From NCBI RefSeq assembly GCF_029837695.1, contig NZ_JAOEEA010000008.1:186001-250000 (forward strand): a DNA stretch of 64,000 nt, in the 5' to 3' direction. The notes under the pieces were generated by a model, which worked only from the letters and a program-made list of their open reading frames with translations, did not search any database and was not told the origin of the DNA. Shown here one piece after another: positions 1-11,880 of the stretch (positions within the stretch are counted from its first letter, which is position 1; each line of letters opens with the position of its first letter). A program made the translations under genes and the position numbers. The DNA comes from Pseudomonas sp. GD04019. Its GTDB lineage: Bacteria > Pseudomonadota > Gammaproteobacteria > Pseudomonadales > Pseudomonadaceae.

Positions 1-139
1 TCTTGCCGTCCACCTGGCTCTCCGCCGAGCGGCCGACGCGGACCTGGCAGGGGAACCCGCTGGCCACTCCGACGAACTTGGCGGCGGCACGGGCGTGTAG
101 GCCGAGCTTGTTGATGATGGTGATCTCGCGGGTGGGCAT
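1..139 (-). CDS. ptsO: Phosphocarrier protein NPr (HPr-like), nitrogen PTS, partial
   Basis: Only the first 46 residues are inside the window; the gene runs off the left edge. The N-terminus carries the HPr active-site motif LGLHARAAAKF with the phosphorylatable histidine at residue 15. NPr passes phosphate from EI-Ntr (PtsP) to EIIA-Ntr (PtsN), in the cytosol. It lies 8 bp after rapZ and in the same direction as ptsN and rpoN, which is the usual Pseudomonas nitrogen-PTS arrangement. Known for the family; the remaining half of the protein cannot be checked here. Confidence 0.93.
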   Translation of the reverse strand, partial: MPTREITIINKLGLHARAAAKFVGVASGFPCQVRVGRSAESQVDGK

Positions 140-147
140 TGCAGTCC

Positions 148-1005
148 TTAGCCGAGGTCGCGGTGGCGGACCTGGACATTCTTCAGTACGGGTTTCAGGG
201 CTTCGCCCAGGCGATTGGCCAGGTATACCGAGCGATGATGACCGCCGGTGCAGCCGATGGCGATTGTCACGTAGGAGCGGTTGCTGGCGGCGAAGCGCGG
301 CAGCCACTTGTGCAGGTAGGCCTGGATGTCCTGGTACATCTCTTCCACGTCCGGCTGCGCCGCCAGGTACTCGGCGACTGGCGCTTCCAGGCCGGACATG
401 TCGCGCAGGTCCGGCTTCCAGTAGGGATTGGGCAGGCAGCGCACGTCGAACACCAAGTCGGCATCCACCGGCATGCCGCGCTTGAAGCCGAACGATTCGA
501 TCAGGAAGGCGGTTCCCGGCTCAGGCTTGTTGAGCAGGCGCAGCTTGAGGGTGTCGCGCAGCTGATAGAGGTTCAGGTGGGTGGTGTCGATCTTCAGGTC
601 GGCCAGGTCGATGATCGGCGCCAGCAGCTGTGCCTCGTCACGGATGGCCTCGGCCAGGGCGCGTTCCTCGTTGGTCAGCGGGTGGCGCCGGCGGGTCTCG
701 GAGAAGCGCTTGAGCAGGGTGTCTTCGTCGGCATCGAGATATAGCACGTCGCACTGGATATGGCGGCTGCGTACTTCCTCGAGCAGTTCGGGGAAGCGCT
801 TGAGCTGGCTGGGCAGGTTGCGGGCGTCCACCGACACGGCGACCTGCGGGTGCAGCAGCTCGGTCTGCAGCAGGGCGCGTTCGGCCAGGTCCGGCAGCAG
901 GCCGGCGGGCAGATTGTCGATGCAATAGAAGCCGTTGTCTTCCAGCACGTCGAGGGCGGTGCTCTTGCCCGAGCCGGAACGTCCGCTGACGATGATCAGA
1001 CGCAT
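148..1005 (-). CDS. rapZ: RNase adapter protein RapZ (UPF0042 nucleotide-binding)
   Basis: The 285-residue product has a Walker A motif GRSGSGKS at residues 8-15 and a C-terminal half with the RapZ signature [10 protein letters not shown]. In enterics RapZ directs RNase E to the small RNA GlmZ and so controls glucosamine-6-phosphate synthase; in Pseudomonas its RNA target is less clear, so that role is inferred. It sits between ptsN (14 bp upstream) and ptsO (8 bp downstream) in the rpoN operon. Length is normal for the family. Confidence 0.95.
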   Translation of the reverse strand: MRLIIVSGRSGSGKSTALDVLEDNGFYCIDNLPAGLLPDLAERALLQTELLHPQVAVSVDARNLPSQLKRFPELLEEVRSRHIQCDVLYLDADEDTLLKRFSETRRRHPLTNEERALAEAIRDEAQLLAPIIDLADLKIDTTHLNLYQLRDTLKLRLLNKPEPGTAFLIESFGFKRGMPVDADLVFDVRCLPNPYWKPDLRDMSGLEAPVAEYLAAQPDVEEMYQDIQAYLHKWLPRFAASNRSYVTIAIGCTGGHHRSVYLANRLGEALKPVLKNVQVRHRDLG

Positions 1006-1019
1006 ACCGCCTCCCGTGC

Positions 1020-1484
1020 TCAGTGGCCGCTCTGAACGTCGACCACGACCTGATACAGGCTCTCGTTGCTCTGCGCCTGGCGCAGGCGCTCGCGCACTTC
1101 GCTGCGGTCGAGCATGCTGGCGATCTGGCGCAGCAGCTCCAGGTGCTCGTCGGTGGCCGCCTCCGGTACCAGCAGGACGAACAGCAGGTCTACCGGTGCA
1201 CCGTCGATGGCGTCGAAGTCCACCGCCGCATCCAGGTGCAGCACGGCGCTGATCGGGGCGCTGCAGCCGGGCAGGCGGCAGTGGGGAATGGCGATGCCGT
1301 TGCCGAAGCCGGTGGAGCCGAGCTTCTCGCGGGCGATCAGGTTTTCGAAGATGTCCTGGGCGTCCAGATCGGTGAGATCGCGGGCAACCAGGTTGGCAAT
1401 CTGTTCGAGTACACGTTTCTTGCTGCCTCCCGGCACGTTCACCAGGGAACGTGCGGGAGTCAGGATGGTTTCGAGTCGGATCAT
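1020..1484 (-). CDS. ptsN: PTS IIA-like nitrogen regulatory protein EIIA-Ntr
   Basis: A 154-residue EIIA-Ntr. The motif [11 protein letters not shown] places the phospho-accepting histidine at residue 68, as in characterised PtsN. It is the terminal acceptor of the PtsP-PtsO-PtsN phosphorelay and regulates potassium uptake, sigma-54-dependent genes and carbon/nitrogen balance by protein contacts rather than sugar transport. It lies 13 bp after hpf. No EIIB or EIIC is nearby, consistent with a purely regulatory PTS. Confidence 0.96.
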   Translation of the reverse strand: MIRLETILTPARSLVNVPGGSKKRVLEQIANLVARDLTDLDAQDIFENLIAREKLGSTGFGNGIAIPHCRLPGCSAPISAVLHLDAAVDFDAIDGAPVDLLFVLLVPEAATDEHLELLRQIASMLDRSEVRERLRQAQSNESLYQVVVDVQSGH

Positions 1485-1497
1485 CTGGGAGGGGCTG

Positions 1498-1806
1498 TCA
1501 GCGAGCCGTGGCGCCTTGCAGGCGACCCAGCTGCTTTTCCTTGTGCTTGATCAGTTGTCGGTCGAGTTTGTCGGTCAGCAGGTCGATGGCCGCATACATG
1601 TCTTCGTGTTCGGCGTTGGCGACGATCTCGCCGCCGGCAATGTGCAGGGTCGCTTCGATCTTCTGCTTCAGCTTCTCGACCTCCATGATGACCTGCACAT
1701 TGGTGATCTTGTCGAAATGGCGTTCCAGCCGGCTCAACTTCTCGCCGACATAGTCACGCAGAGCGTCGGTCACATCCAGTTGATGTCCACTGATGTTGAC
1801 TTGCAT
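1498..1806 (-). CDS. hpf: Ribosome hibernation promoting factor (short HPF)
   Basis: The 102-residue product starts MQVNISGHQLDVTDALRDYV and has the beta-alpha-beta-beta-beta-alpha layout of the HPF/RaiA family. It lacks the C-terminal dimerisation domain of long HPF, so it is the short form that works with Rmf to make 100S ribosomes in stationary phase. It follows rpoN by 157 bp, a gap large enough for its own promoter, although I see no clear one. Long known as ORF102 or ORF95 of rpoN operons. Confidence 0.94.
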   Translation of the reverse strand: MQVNISGHQLDVTDALRDYVGEKLSRLERHFDKITNVQVIMEVEKLKQKIEATLHIAGGEIVANAEHEDMYAAIDLLTDKLDRQLIKHKEKQLGRLQGATAR

Positions 1807-1963
1807 ACCGCTTCTCCTTGTTGCCTGGTGTAAGAGACAGACTAGCTTGCCTGCCGCCGTAACACGTTGGCTGAAAGGGCTGGTGCACTGCGGGCCATGG
1901 TTCCCCCATGCAGGGTATCTGGCGCTCGGTACGGTGGTGCAGAAGCCTTCCGCTCAGGGCCGC

Positions 1964-3466
1964 TTACATCAGTCGCTTGCGTTCGCTGGATGGCGCTATG
2001 CCGAGCGATTCGCGGTACTTGGCGACAGTGCGGCGGGCTACCTGAATGCCCTGTGCTTCCAGTAAACCAGCGATCTTGCTGTCGCTCAACGGCTTTTTCG
2101 CGTTTTCCGCGGCCACCAGTTTCTTGATGATGGCGCGGATCGCGGTGGACGAGCATTCCCCGCCTTCGGAGGTGCTGACGTGGCTGGAGAAGAAGTACTT
2201 CAGCTCGTAGATGCCGCGCGGGGTGTGCATGAATTTCTGCGTGGTGACCCGCGAAATGGTCGACTCGTGCATGCCCACCGCCTCGGCGATGTCGTGCAGT
2301 ACCAGTGGCTTCATGGCCTCGTCGCCGTATTCGAGGAAGCCGCGCTGGTGCTCGACGATCTGCGTGGCGACCTTCATCAGCGTCTCGTTACGGCTCTGCA
2401 GGCTCTTGATGAACCAGCGCGCCTCCTGCAGCTGATTACGCATGAAGGTGTTGTCGGCGCTGGAGTCGGCGCGTTTGACGAAGCCGGCGTATTGCGGGTT
2501 GACCCGCAGGCGCGGCACCGCTTCCTGGTTCAGCTCCACAAGCCAGCGTTCGTTGTGCTTGCGCACGATCACATCCGGCACCACGTATTCTGGCTCGCTG
2601 GCCTCGATCTGTGAGCCCGGGCGCGGGTTGAGGCTCTGGATCAGCTCGATGACCTGGCGCAGCTCGTCCTCTTTCAGCTTCATGCGGCGCATCAGCAGGC
2701 TGTAGTCGCGGCTGCCGAGCACGTCGAGGTGGTCGCCGGCCAGGCGCTGGGCCTCGGCCAGCCAGGGCGTGCTGGCCGGCAGCTGGCGCAGCTGCAGGAG
2801 CAGGCATTCACGCAGGTCGCGGGCGCCGATGCCGGCGGGCTCGAAGTGCTGGATGCGATGCAGAACGGCTTCGACCTCGTCGGCCTCGATCTCCAGTTCC
2901 GGATCGAAGGACTCGACGATCTCGTCGATGGATTCTTCCAGGTAGCCCTGGTTGTTGATGCAATCGATGATGGTGACGCCGATCAGCTTGTCGGTATCGG
3001 ACATCGGCACCAGGTTGAGTTGCCACAGCAAATGGCTCTGCAGGCTCTCGCCGGCGGAGGTACGGGTGGTGAAGTCCCACTCGTCGTCATCGTTGCTGGG
3101 CAGACTGCTGGCGCTGGTCTGGTAGACGTCTTCCCAGGCGGTGTCGACCGGCAGCTCGCTGGGGATGCGGTCGTGCCATTCGCCGTCTTCGGCGCTCTCG
3201 TTGTTGTTTACCGCGACGGTGCTGTCCTGGAAGCTCGAGCTGTCCTGCTGAGCAGAACTGTTCTGCTCGGCGTTGTCGGCCATCGGGTCGGAGTTGTCGA
3301 AGTCTTCGCCTTCCTCCTGACGTTCCAACATGGGGTTGGATTCCAGGGCTTCCTGGATTTCCTGCTGCAGGTCCAGGGTGGAGAGCTGGAGGAGACGGAT
3401 GGCCTGTTGCAGCTGCGGAGTCATCGTCAGCTGCTGGCCCATCTTGAGGACTAGCGACGGTTTCAT
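1964..3466 (-). CDS. rpoN: RNA polymerase sigma-54 factor RpoN
   Basis: A 500-residue sigma-54. Region I (1-50) is glutamine- and leucine-rich ([19 protein letters not shown]) and contacts enhancer-binding AAA+ activators. An acidic region II follows (about 55-110). The RpoN box [10 protein letters not shown] lies at residues 477-486 and reads the -24 promoter element. RpoN directs nitrogen, motility and many stress genes. The downstream hpf-ptsN-rapZ-ptsO genes are its conserved partners. The start with [13 protein letters not shown] is the usual one for the family. Confidence 0.98.
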   Translation of the reverse strand: MKPSLVLKMGQQLTMTPQLQQAIRLLQLSTLDLQQEIQEALESNPMLERQEEGEDFDNSDPMADNAEQNSSAQQDSSSFQDSTVAVNNNESAEDGEWHDRIPSELPVDTAWEDVYQTSASSLPSNDDDEWDFTTRTSAGESLQSHLLWQLNLVPMSDTDKLIGVTIIDCINNQGYLEESIDEIVESFDPELEIEADEVEAVLHRIQHFEPAGIGARDLRECLLLQLRQLPASTPWLAEAQRLAGDHLDVLGSRDYSLLMRRMKLKEDELRQVIELIQSLNPRPGSQIEASEPEYVVPDVIVRKHNERWLVELNQEAVPRLRVNPQYAGFVKRADSSADNTFMRNQLQEARWFIKSLQSRNETLMKVATQIVEHQRGFLEYGDEAMKPLVLHDIAEAVGMHESTISRVTTQKFMHTPRGIYELKYFFSSHVSTSEGGECSSTAIRAIIKKLVAAENAKKPLSDSKIAGLLEAQGIQVARRTVAKYRESLGIAPSSERKRLM

Positions 3467-3546
3467 GGTGTGGGGCTGGGTACCTTGTTCACTTGCCGGC
3501 GCGCGGCGCCATCCACTGCAGGGCGGCGAAGCGCCCTAGGAAGCAA

Positions 3547-3552
3547 ATTATA
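3547..3552 (-). promoter_or_regulatory. Possible -10 element for rpoN
   Basis: Read on the minus strand this is a perfect TATAAT, about 80 bp before the rpoN start. The hexamer 17 bp further upstream (CTAGAA) is a poor -35 match, so the call depends on the -10 alone. Confidence 0.33.
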
Positions 3553-3607
3553 TGCCTGACCTTGAATGATTCTAGCCCTTTGCGCAAGCCCCGTACGGGG
3601 CTCGGGC

Positions 3608-4332
<725 letters not shown>

Positions 4333-4333
<1 letters not shown>

Positions 4334-4878
4334 TACTGCGCCTGCCCCGGCTGGCCGTTCTTCTTGCGTGGCTGCAGGATCATGTCGATGCGCGGACGCG
4401 GCGTGGAGACATCGCTGCCCGTGGCGCGGCCGGCGTTGACGATCTGGCGCTGGGTGTCGTAGACGATCTTCTCGCCTTCGAAGGTGTTGCCCTGCTGGAT
4501 CACCTTGGCCTGGTCGATCAGGACGATGCGCTCGTTGCTCGCGTAGTACTGGATGGTCAGGCCGTAGGCCTTGACGATGTCCTTATCGACGGATGGCTTC
4601 TGCTCGTAGTAGGCCGGTTTGCCCACCGAGGTGAAGACCTCGATCTCGCCGTTGGCATCCTGAGTGATGGTCACGGTGTCGCCGGTGATCTTCATGGTGC
4701 CCTGGGTGATCACCACGCCGCCGCGGTAAACGGCCACACCTTGCTTGTCATCCAGTTCTGCGCTGTCTGCCTGGACCCGAATCGGTTGCTCACGGTCGCT
4801 GGGCAGGGCCCAGGCGCTGGCGCTTCCGAGCGCGGCGCTCAGGCTGAGCAGTAGGGGGAAGGTTTTAACGAACCTCAT
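4333..4878 (-). CDS. lptA: LPS periplasmic bridge protein LptA
   Basis: A 181-residue periplasmic protein with an N-terminal signal peptide (hydrophobic to about residue 24, ending ASAWA) followed by the OstA/LptA beta-jellyroll domain. LptA polymerises or bridges between LptC and LptD to carry LPS across the periplasm. Its start overlaps the end of lptC by 14 bp and its stop overlaps the lptB start, so the three Lpt genes form a tightly coupled unit. Confidence 0.94.
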
Positions 4879-5434
4879 GCTGGCCTCTTACGTTGGACAG
4901 CAAGTTGATCTTGCCGTCGTTCATGTACGCTTTCATTCCCTGTGCCGTGGTCACCCCATTGGCGGCCTCGATTCTAACGGCTTGCTGGGTCTGCGCATAT
5001 TCCTCGTCGGGGAATACGGTGACTCGGCTGCTGGTAATCACGGTCGGGCGGTTCTTGGCGTCGGTGCGGGCGATGCGCACGTTGTCGATCAGCTCGACCT
5101 GCTTGCCCTCCGGCGCCACCTCGCCCTTGTCGCTGCGCACGTGCCAGGGGAACTGGGTGCCGCGATAGAGTTGCAGGTCCGGCTTGTCCAGCAGGGTGAT
5201 GTCGCTGGCCTTGATGTGTTCCAGCTTGGCGGCGGTCATCTCGTACTGCAGCTTGCCGTCTTCCTGGAACTGCTGGGTGCTGGCGCCGACCACGTAGAAG
5301 TCGATGGCGTTGTCGGCCTCGGCTGCCGCCCGGCGATCCATGAAGGTCTCGGGACGGACGTTCCAGTAGCCGAGCGCGCCGATCAGGGCGACTGCCAGCA
5401 GACCGATCACATAATTGCGCAGTTTGCCGTTCAT
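4865..5434 (-). CDS. lptC: LPS export protein LptC
   Basis: A 189-residue bitopic protein. Residues 6-24 form one transmembrane helix (YVIGLLAVALIGALGYW), and the rest is a periplasmic LptC/YrbK beta-jellyroll. It docks on LptBFG and passes LPS to LptA. Located 9 bp after kdsC and overlapping lptA, the canonical order kdsD-kdsC-lptC-lptA-lptB. Confidence 0.93.
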   Translation of the reverse strand: MNGKLRNYVIGLLAVALIGALGYWNVRPETFMDRRAAAEADNAIDFYVVGASTQQFQEDGKLQYEMTAAKLEHIKASDITLLDKPDLQLYRGTQFPWHVRSDKGEVAPEGKQVELIDNVRIARTDAKNRPTVITSSRVTVFPDEEYAQTQQAVRIEAANGVTTAQGMKAYMNDGKINLLSNVRGQHEVR

Positions 5435-5443
5435 GGGCAGGTC

Positions 5444-5968
5444 CTAGAGGTAGGCGGCCTGGGCGGCTTCGAGCGTGCCCTGGCCGCGCATGATCAGTTC
5501 GCAGAACTCGCGCGCCGCGCCTTCGCCACCGCGGGCGCTGGTCACGCCGTGGGCATGCTGGCGGACGAAGCCGTCGGCGCTGGCCACTGCCATGCCCAGG
5601 CCGACGCGGCGGATCACCGGCAGGTCGGGCAGGTCGTCGCCCAGGTAGGCGACCTGTTCGTAGCTCAGGCCCAGCTCGCCGAGCAGTTCATCGAGCACCA
5701 CCAGCTTGTCCTCGCGGCCCTGGTACAGGTGCTGGATACCCAGATTCTGCGCGCGGCGCTCGACCACCGGGGTCTTGCGTCCGCTGATGATGGCGGTACG
5801 CACCCCGGAGTTGATCAGCATCTTGATGCCGTGGCCGTCCAGGGTGTTGAAGGTCTTGAATTCGCTGCCGTCGACGAGGAAGTACAGCTTGCCGTCGGTG
5901 AGTACGCCATCGACGTCGAAGATGGCGAGTTTGATGGCCTTGGTGCGTTGCAGCAGATCGGCGGTCAT
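5444..5968 (-). CDS. kdsC: 3-deoxy-D-manno-octulosonate-8-phosphate phosphatase KdsC
   Basis: A 174-residue HAD-superfamily phosphatase of the small tetrameric class. The nucleophile motif DVDGVLTDG begins at residue 18, followed by SGRKTPVVERRA and GDDLPDLP. It dephosphorylates Kdo-8-phosphate, the last step before Kdo is activated for lipid A. It abuts kdsD directly, which supplies the arabinose-5-phosphate for the same pathway. Confidence 0.96.
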   Translation of the reverse strand: MTADLLQRTKAIKLAIFDVDGVLTDGKLYFLVDGSEFKTFNTLDGHGIKMLINSGVRTAIISGRKTPVVERRAQNLGIQHLYQGREDKLVVLDELLGELGLSYEQVAYLGDDLPDLPVIRRVGLGMAVASADGFVRQHAHGVTSARGGEGAAREFCELIMRGQGTLEAAQAAYL

Positions 5969-6943
5969 TTACAGCACTCCGGCGCGCAGCAGGTCGTGCA
6001 TGTTGAGGGCGCCAACCGGCTTGTCCTCGTCATTCACCACCACCAGCGCGTTGATCTTGTGGTCTTCCATGATTTTCAGCGCCTCGGCGGCGAGCATCTC
6101 GGCGCGGGCGGTCTTGCCGTGAACGGTCATCACCTGATCGATGCTCGCCTCGCGCACATCGACGCCCTTGTCCAGGGTGCGGCGCAGGTCGCCGTCGGTG
6201 AAGATTCCGGCCAGCTTGCCGTCGGCCTCGACGATCACCGTCATGCCCAGGCCCTTGCGGGTCATTTCCAGCAGCGCCTCGCGCAGCGAGGTGCCGCGCT
6301 GTACCAGTGGCAGGCGCTCGCCGGCATGCATCACGTTCTCCACCTTGAGCAGCAGGCGACGGCCGAGAGCGCCACCCGGGTGGGAGAAGGCGAAGTCTTC
6401 GGCGGTGAAGCCGCGGGCTTCCAGCAGGGCGATGGCCAGGGCGTCGCCAATCACCAGGGACACGGTGGTGGAGGAGGTCGGTGCCAGGTTCAGCGGGCAG
6501 GCCTCCTGGGCCACGCGGGCGTCCAGGTTGACTTCGGCGGCCTTGGCCAGCGCCGATTCGGGGTTGCCGGTCATGCTGATCAGTTGGATGCCCAGGCGCT
6601 TGATCAGTGGCAACAGGGTGACGATTTCGGCGGTGGAACCGGAGTTGGACAGGGCCAGGACCACGTCGTCCTTGGTGATCATGCCCATGTCGCCGTGGCT
6701 GGCCTCGGCTGGGTGGACGAAGAAGGCCGGGGTGCCGGTGCTGGCCAGGGTGGCGGCGATCTTGTTGCCGATATGGCCGGACTTGCCCATGCCGACCACG
6801 ACCACGCGCCCGCTGCAGTTCAGGATCATCTCGCAGGCACGCACGAAGTCGGCGTCGATGCGGCTCAGCAGGCTTTCCACAGCCTCGGCTTCGAGGCGGA
6901 TGGTGCGCTGCGCGGACTGGATCAGGTCGCTGGTCTGGCTCAT
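5969..6943 (-). CDS. kdsD: Arabinose-5-phosphate isomerase KdsD
   Basis: A 324-residue protein with an N-terminal SIS sugar isomerase domain (GMGKSGHIGNK, SNSGSTAEI, HPGGALGRR) and two C-terminal CBS domains (about 200-324). It converts ribulose-5-phosphate to arabinose-5-phosphate for Kdo synthesis. I placed the start at the ATG reading MSQTSDLIQSA; the frame stays open upstream to 7042, but that extension is not family-like. First gene of the minus-strand operon, divergent from mlaF. Confidence 0.95.
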   Translation of the reverse strand: MSQTSDLIQSAQRTIRLEAEAVESLLSRIDADFVRACEMILNCSGRVVVVGMGKSGHIGNKIAATLASTGTPAFFVHPAEASHGDMGMITKDDVVLALSNSGSTAEIVTLLPLIKRLGIQLISMTGNPESALAKAAEVNLDARVAQEACPLNLAPTSSTTVSLVIGDALAIALLEARGFTAEDFAFSHPGGALGRRLLLKVENVMHAGERLPLVQRGTSLREALLEMTRKGLGMTVIVEADGKLAGIFTDGDLRRTLDKGVDVREASIDQVMTVHGKTARAEMLAAEALKIMEDHKINALVVVNDEDKPVGALNMHDLLRAGVL

Positions 6944-7056
6944 GAGATCTTCGTGGTGCTCGGCATAAAAGACCGGGAGTATAACGACAAAGGTGGCCGG
7001 CCTCACCTGGCACTCGGCGCGCTCGGTGCATCTTGTGACCAATTGTTATGAAAAAG

Positions 7057-7096
7057 TTGCAGCGACTTGGGCTGCAATAACCGCCAATGCTATATT
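7057..7096 (+). promoter_or_regulatory. Likely mlaF promoter with overlapping inverted repeat
   Basis: A -35 element TTGGGC (7067-7072) and a -10 TATATT (7091-7096) are separated by 18 bp. A perfect 6-bp inverted repeat, TTGCAG (7057-7062) and CTGCAA (7072-7077), spans the -35 element and could be an operator. Both are visible directly; the function is inferred. Confidence 0.48.
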
Positions 7097-7188
7097 CCGC
7101 GCCCTGTTCGGCCTGACCGCGGCGCGAGGTGTCCCTGCCGTGGGAACCTGCGTCTGTCCATGGAAGGGCCGCATCACAAGGAGTTTGG

Positions 7189-7998
7189 ATGAGCGCCGTG
7201 AATGCCTATGCCGTCGAGTTGAAGGGCCTGACCTTCAAGCGTGGCGCGCGCAACATCTTCAATAATGTCGATATCCGCATCCCGCGTGGCAAGGTCACCG
7301 GGATCATGGGGCCGTCCGGCTGCGGCAAGACCACCCTGCTGCGCCTGATCGCCGCCCAGCTCAAGCCGGCCAGTGGCGAGGTCTGGGTCAATGGGCAGAA
7401 CCTGCCGACCCTGTCGCGCAGCGACCTGTTCGACATGCGCAAGCAGTTTGGTGTCCTGTTCCAGAGCGGGGCGCTGTTCACCGACCTGGACGTGTTCGAG
7501 AACGTTGCCTTTCCGCTGCGGGTGCATACCCAGCTGTCCGACGAGATGATCCGCGATATCGTGCTGATGAAGCTGCAGGCCGTTGGCCTGCGCGGCGCCG
7601 TCGAGCTGATGCCGGACGAATTGTCTGGCGGCATGAAGCGCCGCGTGGCACTGGCCCGCGCGATTGCCCTGGATCCGCAGATTCTCATGTACGACGAGCC
7701 GTTCGTCGGCCAGGATCCTATCGCCATGGGCGTGCTGGTGCGCCTGATCCGCCTGCTCAACGACGCCCTAGGCATCACCAGCATCGTGGTTTCCCATGAT
7801 CTGGCCGAGACCGCCAGCATTGCCGACTACATCTATGTGGTGGGCGATGGCCAGGTGCTGGGGCAGGGCACGCCGGCCGAGCTGATGGGCTCGGATAACC
7901 CGCGCATCCAGCAGTTCATGAAAGGCATTCCGGACGGTCCGGTGCCCTTCCACTATCCGGCGCCGGATTACCTCGATGATTTGCTGGGAGAGCGCTGA
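7189..7998 (+). CDS. mlaF: Phospholipid ABC transporter ATPase MlaF
   Basis: A 269-residue ABC ATPase: Walker [10 protein letters not shown] (41-49), signature LSGGMKRR and Walker [14 protein letters not shown]. It drives the MlaFEDB complex that maintains outer-membrane lipid asymmetry. The ATG at 7189 has an AAGGAG ribosome site (7178-7183); an earlier in-frame ATG at 7129 lacks one and is rejected. The stop overlaps the mlaE start (TGATG). Confidence 0.96.
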   Translation: MSAVNAYAVELKGLTFKRGARNIFNNVDIRIPRGKVTGIMGPSGCGKTTLLRLIAAQLKPASGEVWVNGQNLPTLSRSDLFDMRKQFGVLFQSGALFTDLDVFENVAFPLRVHTQLSDEMIRDIVLMKLQAVGLRGAVELMPDELSGGMKRRVALARAIALDPQILMYDEPFVGQDPIAMGVLVRLIRLLNDALGITSIVVSHDLAETASIADYIYVVGDGQVLGQGTPAELMGSDNPRIQQFMKGIPDGPVPFHYPAPDYLDDLLGER

Positions 7999-8795
7999 TG
8001 CGTAGGAAGTCCCCTCTCGAACGCATCGCCCTGCTCGGGCGCGCCGGCATCGACGTGGTCGCGGCCATGGGCCGTTCGACCCTGTTCCTGCTCAGTTCGC
8101 TGTTCGGCCGCAGCGGCCTGCGCAATGGCGGGCAACTGCTGATTCGCCAGCTCTACTCCGTGGGCGTGCTGTCGCTGCCGATCATCGTGGTCGCCGGCCT
8201 GTTCATCGGCATGGTGCTGGCCCTGCAGGGCTACAACATCCTGACCAGCTACGGCTCCGAGCAGGCGGTGGGGCAGATGGTGGCCCTGACCCTGCTGCGC
8301 GAACTGGGCCCGGTGGTCACCGGCCTGCTGTTCGCCGGTCGTGCCGGCTCGGCGCTGACCGCCGAAATCGGCAACATGAAGTCCACCGAGCAGCTGTCCA
8401 GCCTGGAAATGATCGGCGTCGACCCGCTCAAGTACATCATCGCGCCGCGCCTGTGGGCCGGTTTCATCTCCATGCCGCTGCTCGCCGCCATCTTCAGCGT
8501 GGTCGGTATCTGGGGTGGCGCCATGGTCGCGGTGGACTGGCTCGGCGTGTACGAAGGCTCGTTCTGGTCGAACATGCAGAACAGCGTGGAATTCACCGAA
8601 GACGTGCTCAATGGCGTGATCAAGAGCATGGTGTTCGCTTTCGTCGTGACCTGGATCGCCGTGTTCCAGGGTTACGACTGCGAGCCGACCTCGGAAGGCA
8701 TCAGCCGCGCCACCACCAAGACCGTGGTGTATGCCTCCCTCGCCGTGCTCGGCCTCGACTTTATTCTGACCGCCCTGATGTTTGGAGATCTCTGA
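7998..8795 (+). CDS. mlaE: Phospholipid ABC transporter permease MlaE
   Basis: A 265-residue integral membrane permease of the MlaE/YrbE family, with several hydrophobic helices and the family motif [20 protein letters not shown] near the middle. It forms the membrane core of the complex with MlaF, MlaD and MlaB. Start and stop both overlap neighbouring genes by one base, so translation is coupled along the operon. Confidence 0.96.
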   Translation: MRRKSPLERIALLGRAGIDVVAAMGRSTLFLLSSLFGRSGLRNGGQLLIRQLYSVGVLSLPIIVVAGLFIGMVLALQGYNILTSYGSEQAVGQMVALTLLRELGPVVTGLLFAGRAGSALTAEIGNMKSTEQLSSLEMIGVDPLKYIIAPRLWAGFISMPLLAAIFSVVGIWGGAMVAVDWLGVYEGSFWSNMQNSVEFTEDVLNGVIKSMVFAFVVTWIAVFQGYDCEPTSEGISRATTKTVVYASLAVLGLDFILTALMFGDL

Positions 8796-9262
8796 TGCAA
8801 AGCCGCTCCCTGGAAATCGGCGTCGGCCTGTTCCTGCTGGCTGGACTGCTGGCGCTGCTGCTGCTCGCCCTGCGGGTCAGCGGCCTGTCCGCCGGAAGCG
8901 CCGGTGATACCTACAAGCTGTATGCGAACTTCGACAACATCGCCGGTCTTACCGTTAGGGCCAAGGTGACCATGGCCGGCGTGACTATCGGCAAGGTCAC
9001 CGCCATCGACCTGGACCGCGACAGCTATACCGGTCGCGTGACCATGGAGCTCGAGAAACGGGTCGACAACCTGCCGCTGGACTCCACCGCCTCGATCCTG
9101 ACCGCCGGTCTGCTGGGCGAGAAGTACATTGGCATCAGCGTCGGTGGCGAGGAGGATCTGCTCAAGGATGGCAGCACCATCCACGACACCCAGTCGGCAC
9201 TGGTGCTGGAAGACCTGATCGGCAAGTTCCTGATGAACTCGGTGAATAAGGAAAGCAAATGA
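8795..9262 (+). CDS. mlaD: Phospholipid transporter substrate-binding MCE protein MlaD
   Basis: A 155-residue protein with one N-terminal transmembrane helix (about 8-27) and a single MCE domain (about 38-118, with the motif ANFDNIAGLTVRAKVTMAG). MlaD forms a hexameric ring on the periplasmic side of MlaE and exchanges phospholipid with MlaC. The ATG overlaps the mlaE stop; the end overlaps mlaC by 4 bp (ATGA). Confidence 0.95.
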   Translation: MQSRSLEIGVGLFLLAGLLALLLLALRVSGLSAGSAGDTYKLYANFDNIAGLTVRAKVTMAGVTIGKVTAIDLDRDSYTGRVTMELEKRVDNLPLDSTASILTAGLLGEKYIGISVGGEEDLLKDGSTIHDTQSALVLEDLIGKFLMNSVNKESK

Positions 9263-9912
9263 ACATGTTGAAGATCCTGCGCCGCGGCCTGTTGGTCCTG
9301 CTGGCCAGCCTGCCGCTGGCGGCCATGGCCGCGCCCAGCGCCCATGATGTGGTGAAGAGCACCACCAACGAGCTGCTCGGTGATCTCGAGGCCAACAAGG
9401 CCGCCTACAAGCAGAATCCACAATCCTTCTACGACACCCTGGATCGCATTCTCGGCCCGGTGGTGGACAGCGAAGGCATCTCGCGCAGCATCATGACCGT
9501 GAAGTATTCGCGCGGCGCCAGCGATGCGCAGCTGCAGCGTTTCGAGGACAACTTCAAGCGCAGTCTGATGCAGTTCTACGGCAATGCCCTGTTGGAGTAC
9601 GACAACCAGGGCATCCGCGTGCTGCCGGCCAAGGCCGAAGGCGCCGAACGCGCCAGCGTTGGCATGGAAGTCACCGACAAGAAGGGCACCGTTTACCCCG
9701 TGTCCTACACCATGGTGCAGGTCGACGGGCAGTGGAAGCTGCGCAACGTGATCATCAACGGCATCAACGTTGGCAAGCTGTTCCGCGACCAGTTCGCCGA
9801 CAGCATGCAGCGCAACGGCAATGACCTGGACAAGACCATCGACGGCTGGGCCGAAGTGGTGGCCAAGGCCAAGGACAGCGCCGAAGGCCAGCAGGCGAGC
9901 GGCCAGCAATGA
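9259..9912 (+). CDS. mlaC: Periplasmic phospholipid-binding protein MlaC
   Basis: A 217-residue exported protein. The signal peptide (1-24, ending AMA) is followed by the MlaC/Ttg2 domain (DVVKSTTNELL to about residue 195) and a polar, low-complexity tail. It shuttles phospholipid between the outer-membrane MlaA complex and MlaD. In Pseudomonas this family is also named Ttg2D from solvent-tolerance work. Two starts are possible (M1 or M3); they differ by two residues only. Confidence 0.95.
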   Translation: MNMLKILRRGLLVLLASLPLAAMAAPSAHDVVKSTTNELLGDLEANKAAYKQNPQSFYDTLDRILGPVVDSEGISRSIMTVKYSRGASDAQLQRFEDNFKRSLMQFYGNALLEYDNQGIRVLPAKAEGAERASVGMEVTDKKGTVYPVSYTMVQVDGQWKLRNVIINGINVGKLFRDQFADSMQRNGNDLDKTIDGWAEVVAKAKDSAEGQQASGQQ

Positions 9913-10217
9913 GCGAAACCGCCATCCGCCAGGGCGCCAGCGGCGAGCTGCTGCTCTGCGGCGTGCTCGACTATCGCAGCGGTCCGGCCCTGCGCGAGAG
10001 CGGGCGCCAGTTGATCGCCGCCAGCCCGGCTCGCGAGCTGGTACTGGACTGCGCGGCGGTGGAGAAGTCCAGCAGTGTCGGCCTGTCCCTGCTGCTGGCC
10101 TTTATGCGCGATGCCGCACAGGTGGGGAAGAGCCTGAAGGTGCGTGGTCTGCCGCAGGACATGCAGGGCATCGCCCGGGTCTCGGGGTTGCACGAGCTGC
10201 TCGACCTGCCGGCCTGA
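9909..10217 (+). CDS. mlaB: STAS-domain protein MlaB
   Basis: A 102-residue single STAS domain with the motif LVLDCAAVEKSSSVGLSLLL, where family members carry a conserved Thr/Ser in the loop. MlaB binds MlaF and stabilises the transporter. Overlaps mlaC by 4 bp (ATGA) and ends the mla operon just before a strong terminator. Confidence 0.92.
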   Translation: MSETAIRQGASGELLLCGVLDYRSGPALRESGRQLIAASPARELVLDCAAVEKSSSVGLSLLLAFMRDAAQVGKSLKVRGLPQDMQGIARVSGLHELLDLPA

Positions 10218-10227
10218 ACCCGCGCCA

Positions 10228-10269
10228 AAGCCCTCCGTCTGCCGGGCTTCGCAGGCGGGGGGCTTTTTT
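10228..10269 (+). terminator. Intrinsic terminator after mlaB
   Basis: AAGCCCTCCGTCTGC pairs with GCAGGCGGGGGGCTT (with G-T wobbles) around a 9-nt loop, followed by six T residues. It separates mla from ibaG-murA. Confidence 0.85.
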
Positions 10270-10334
10270 GTATCATTGCCGACCCCGCGAGCCTTGGGCC
10301 CGCCAGAATCCTTTTGCGCCGATCGAGGTTGAGC

Positions 10335-11868
<1,534 letters not shown>

Positions 11869-11880
11869 TAAGGGCATTTC

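Noticed and set aside
3588..3603. Palindrome AGCCCCGTACGGGGCT after lptB as a terminator
   Set aside because: No T-run follows on the minus strand, and rpoN continues in the same direction, so it was not called.
4745..7051. A 768-codon plus-strand open frame across lptC-kdsC-kdsD
   Set aside because: It is antisense to five well-supported genes and has no family resemblance.
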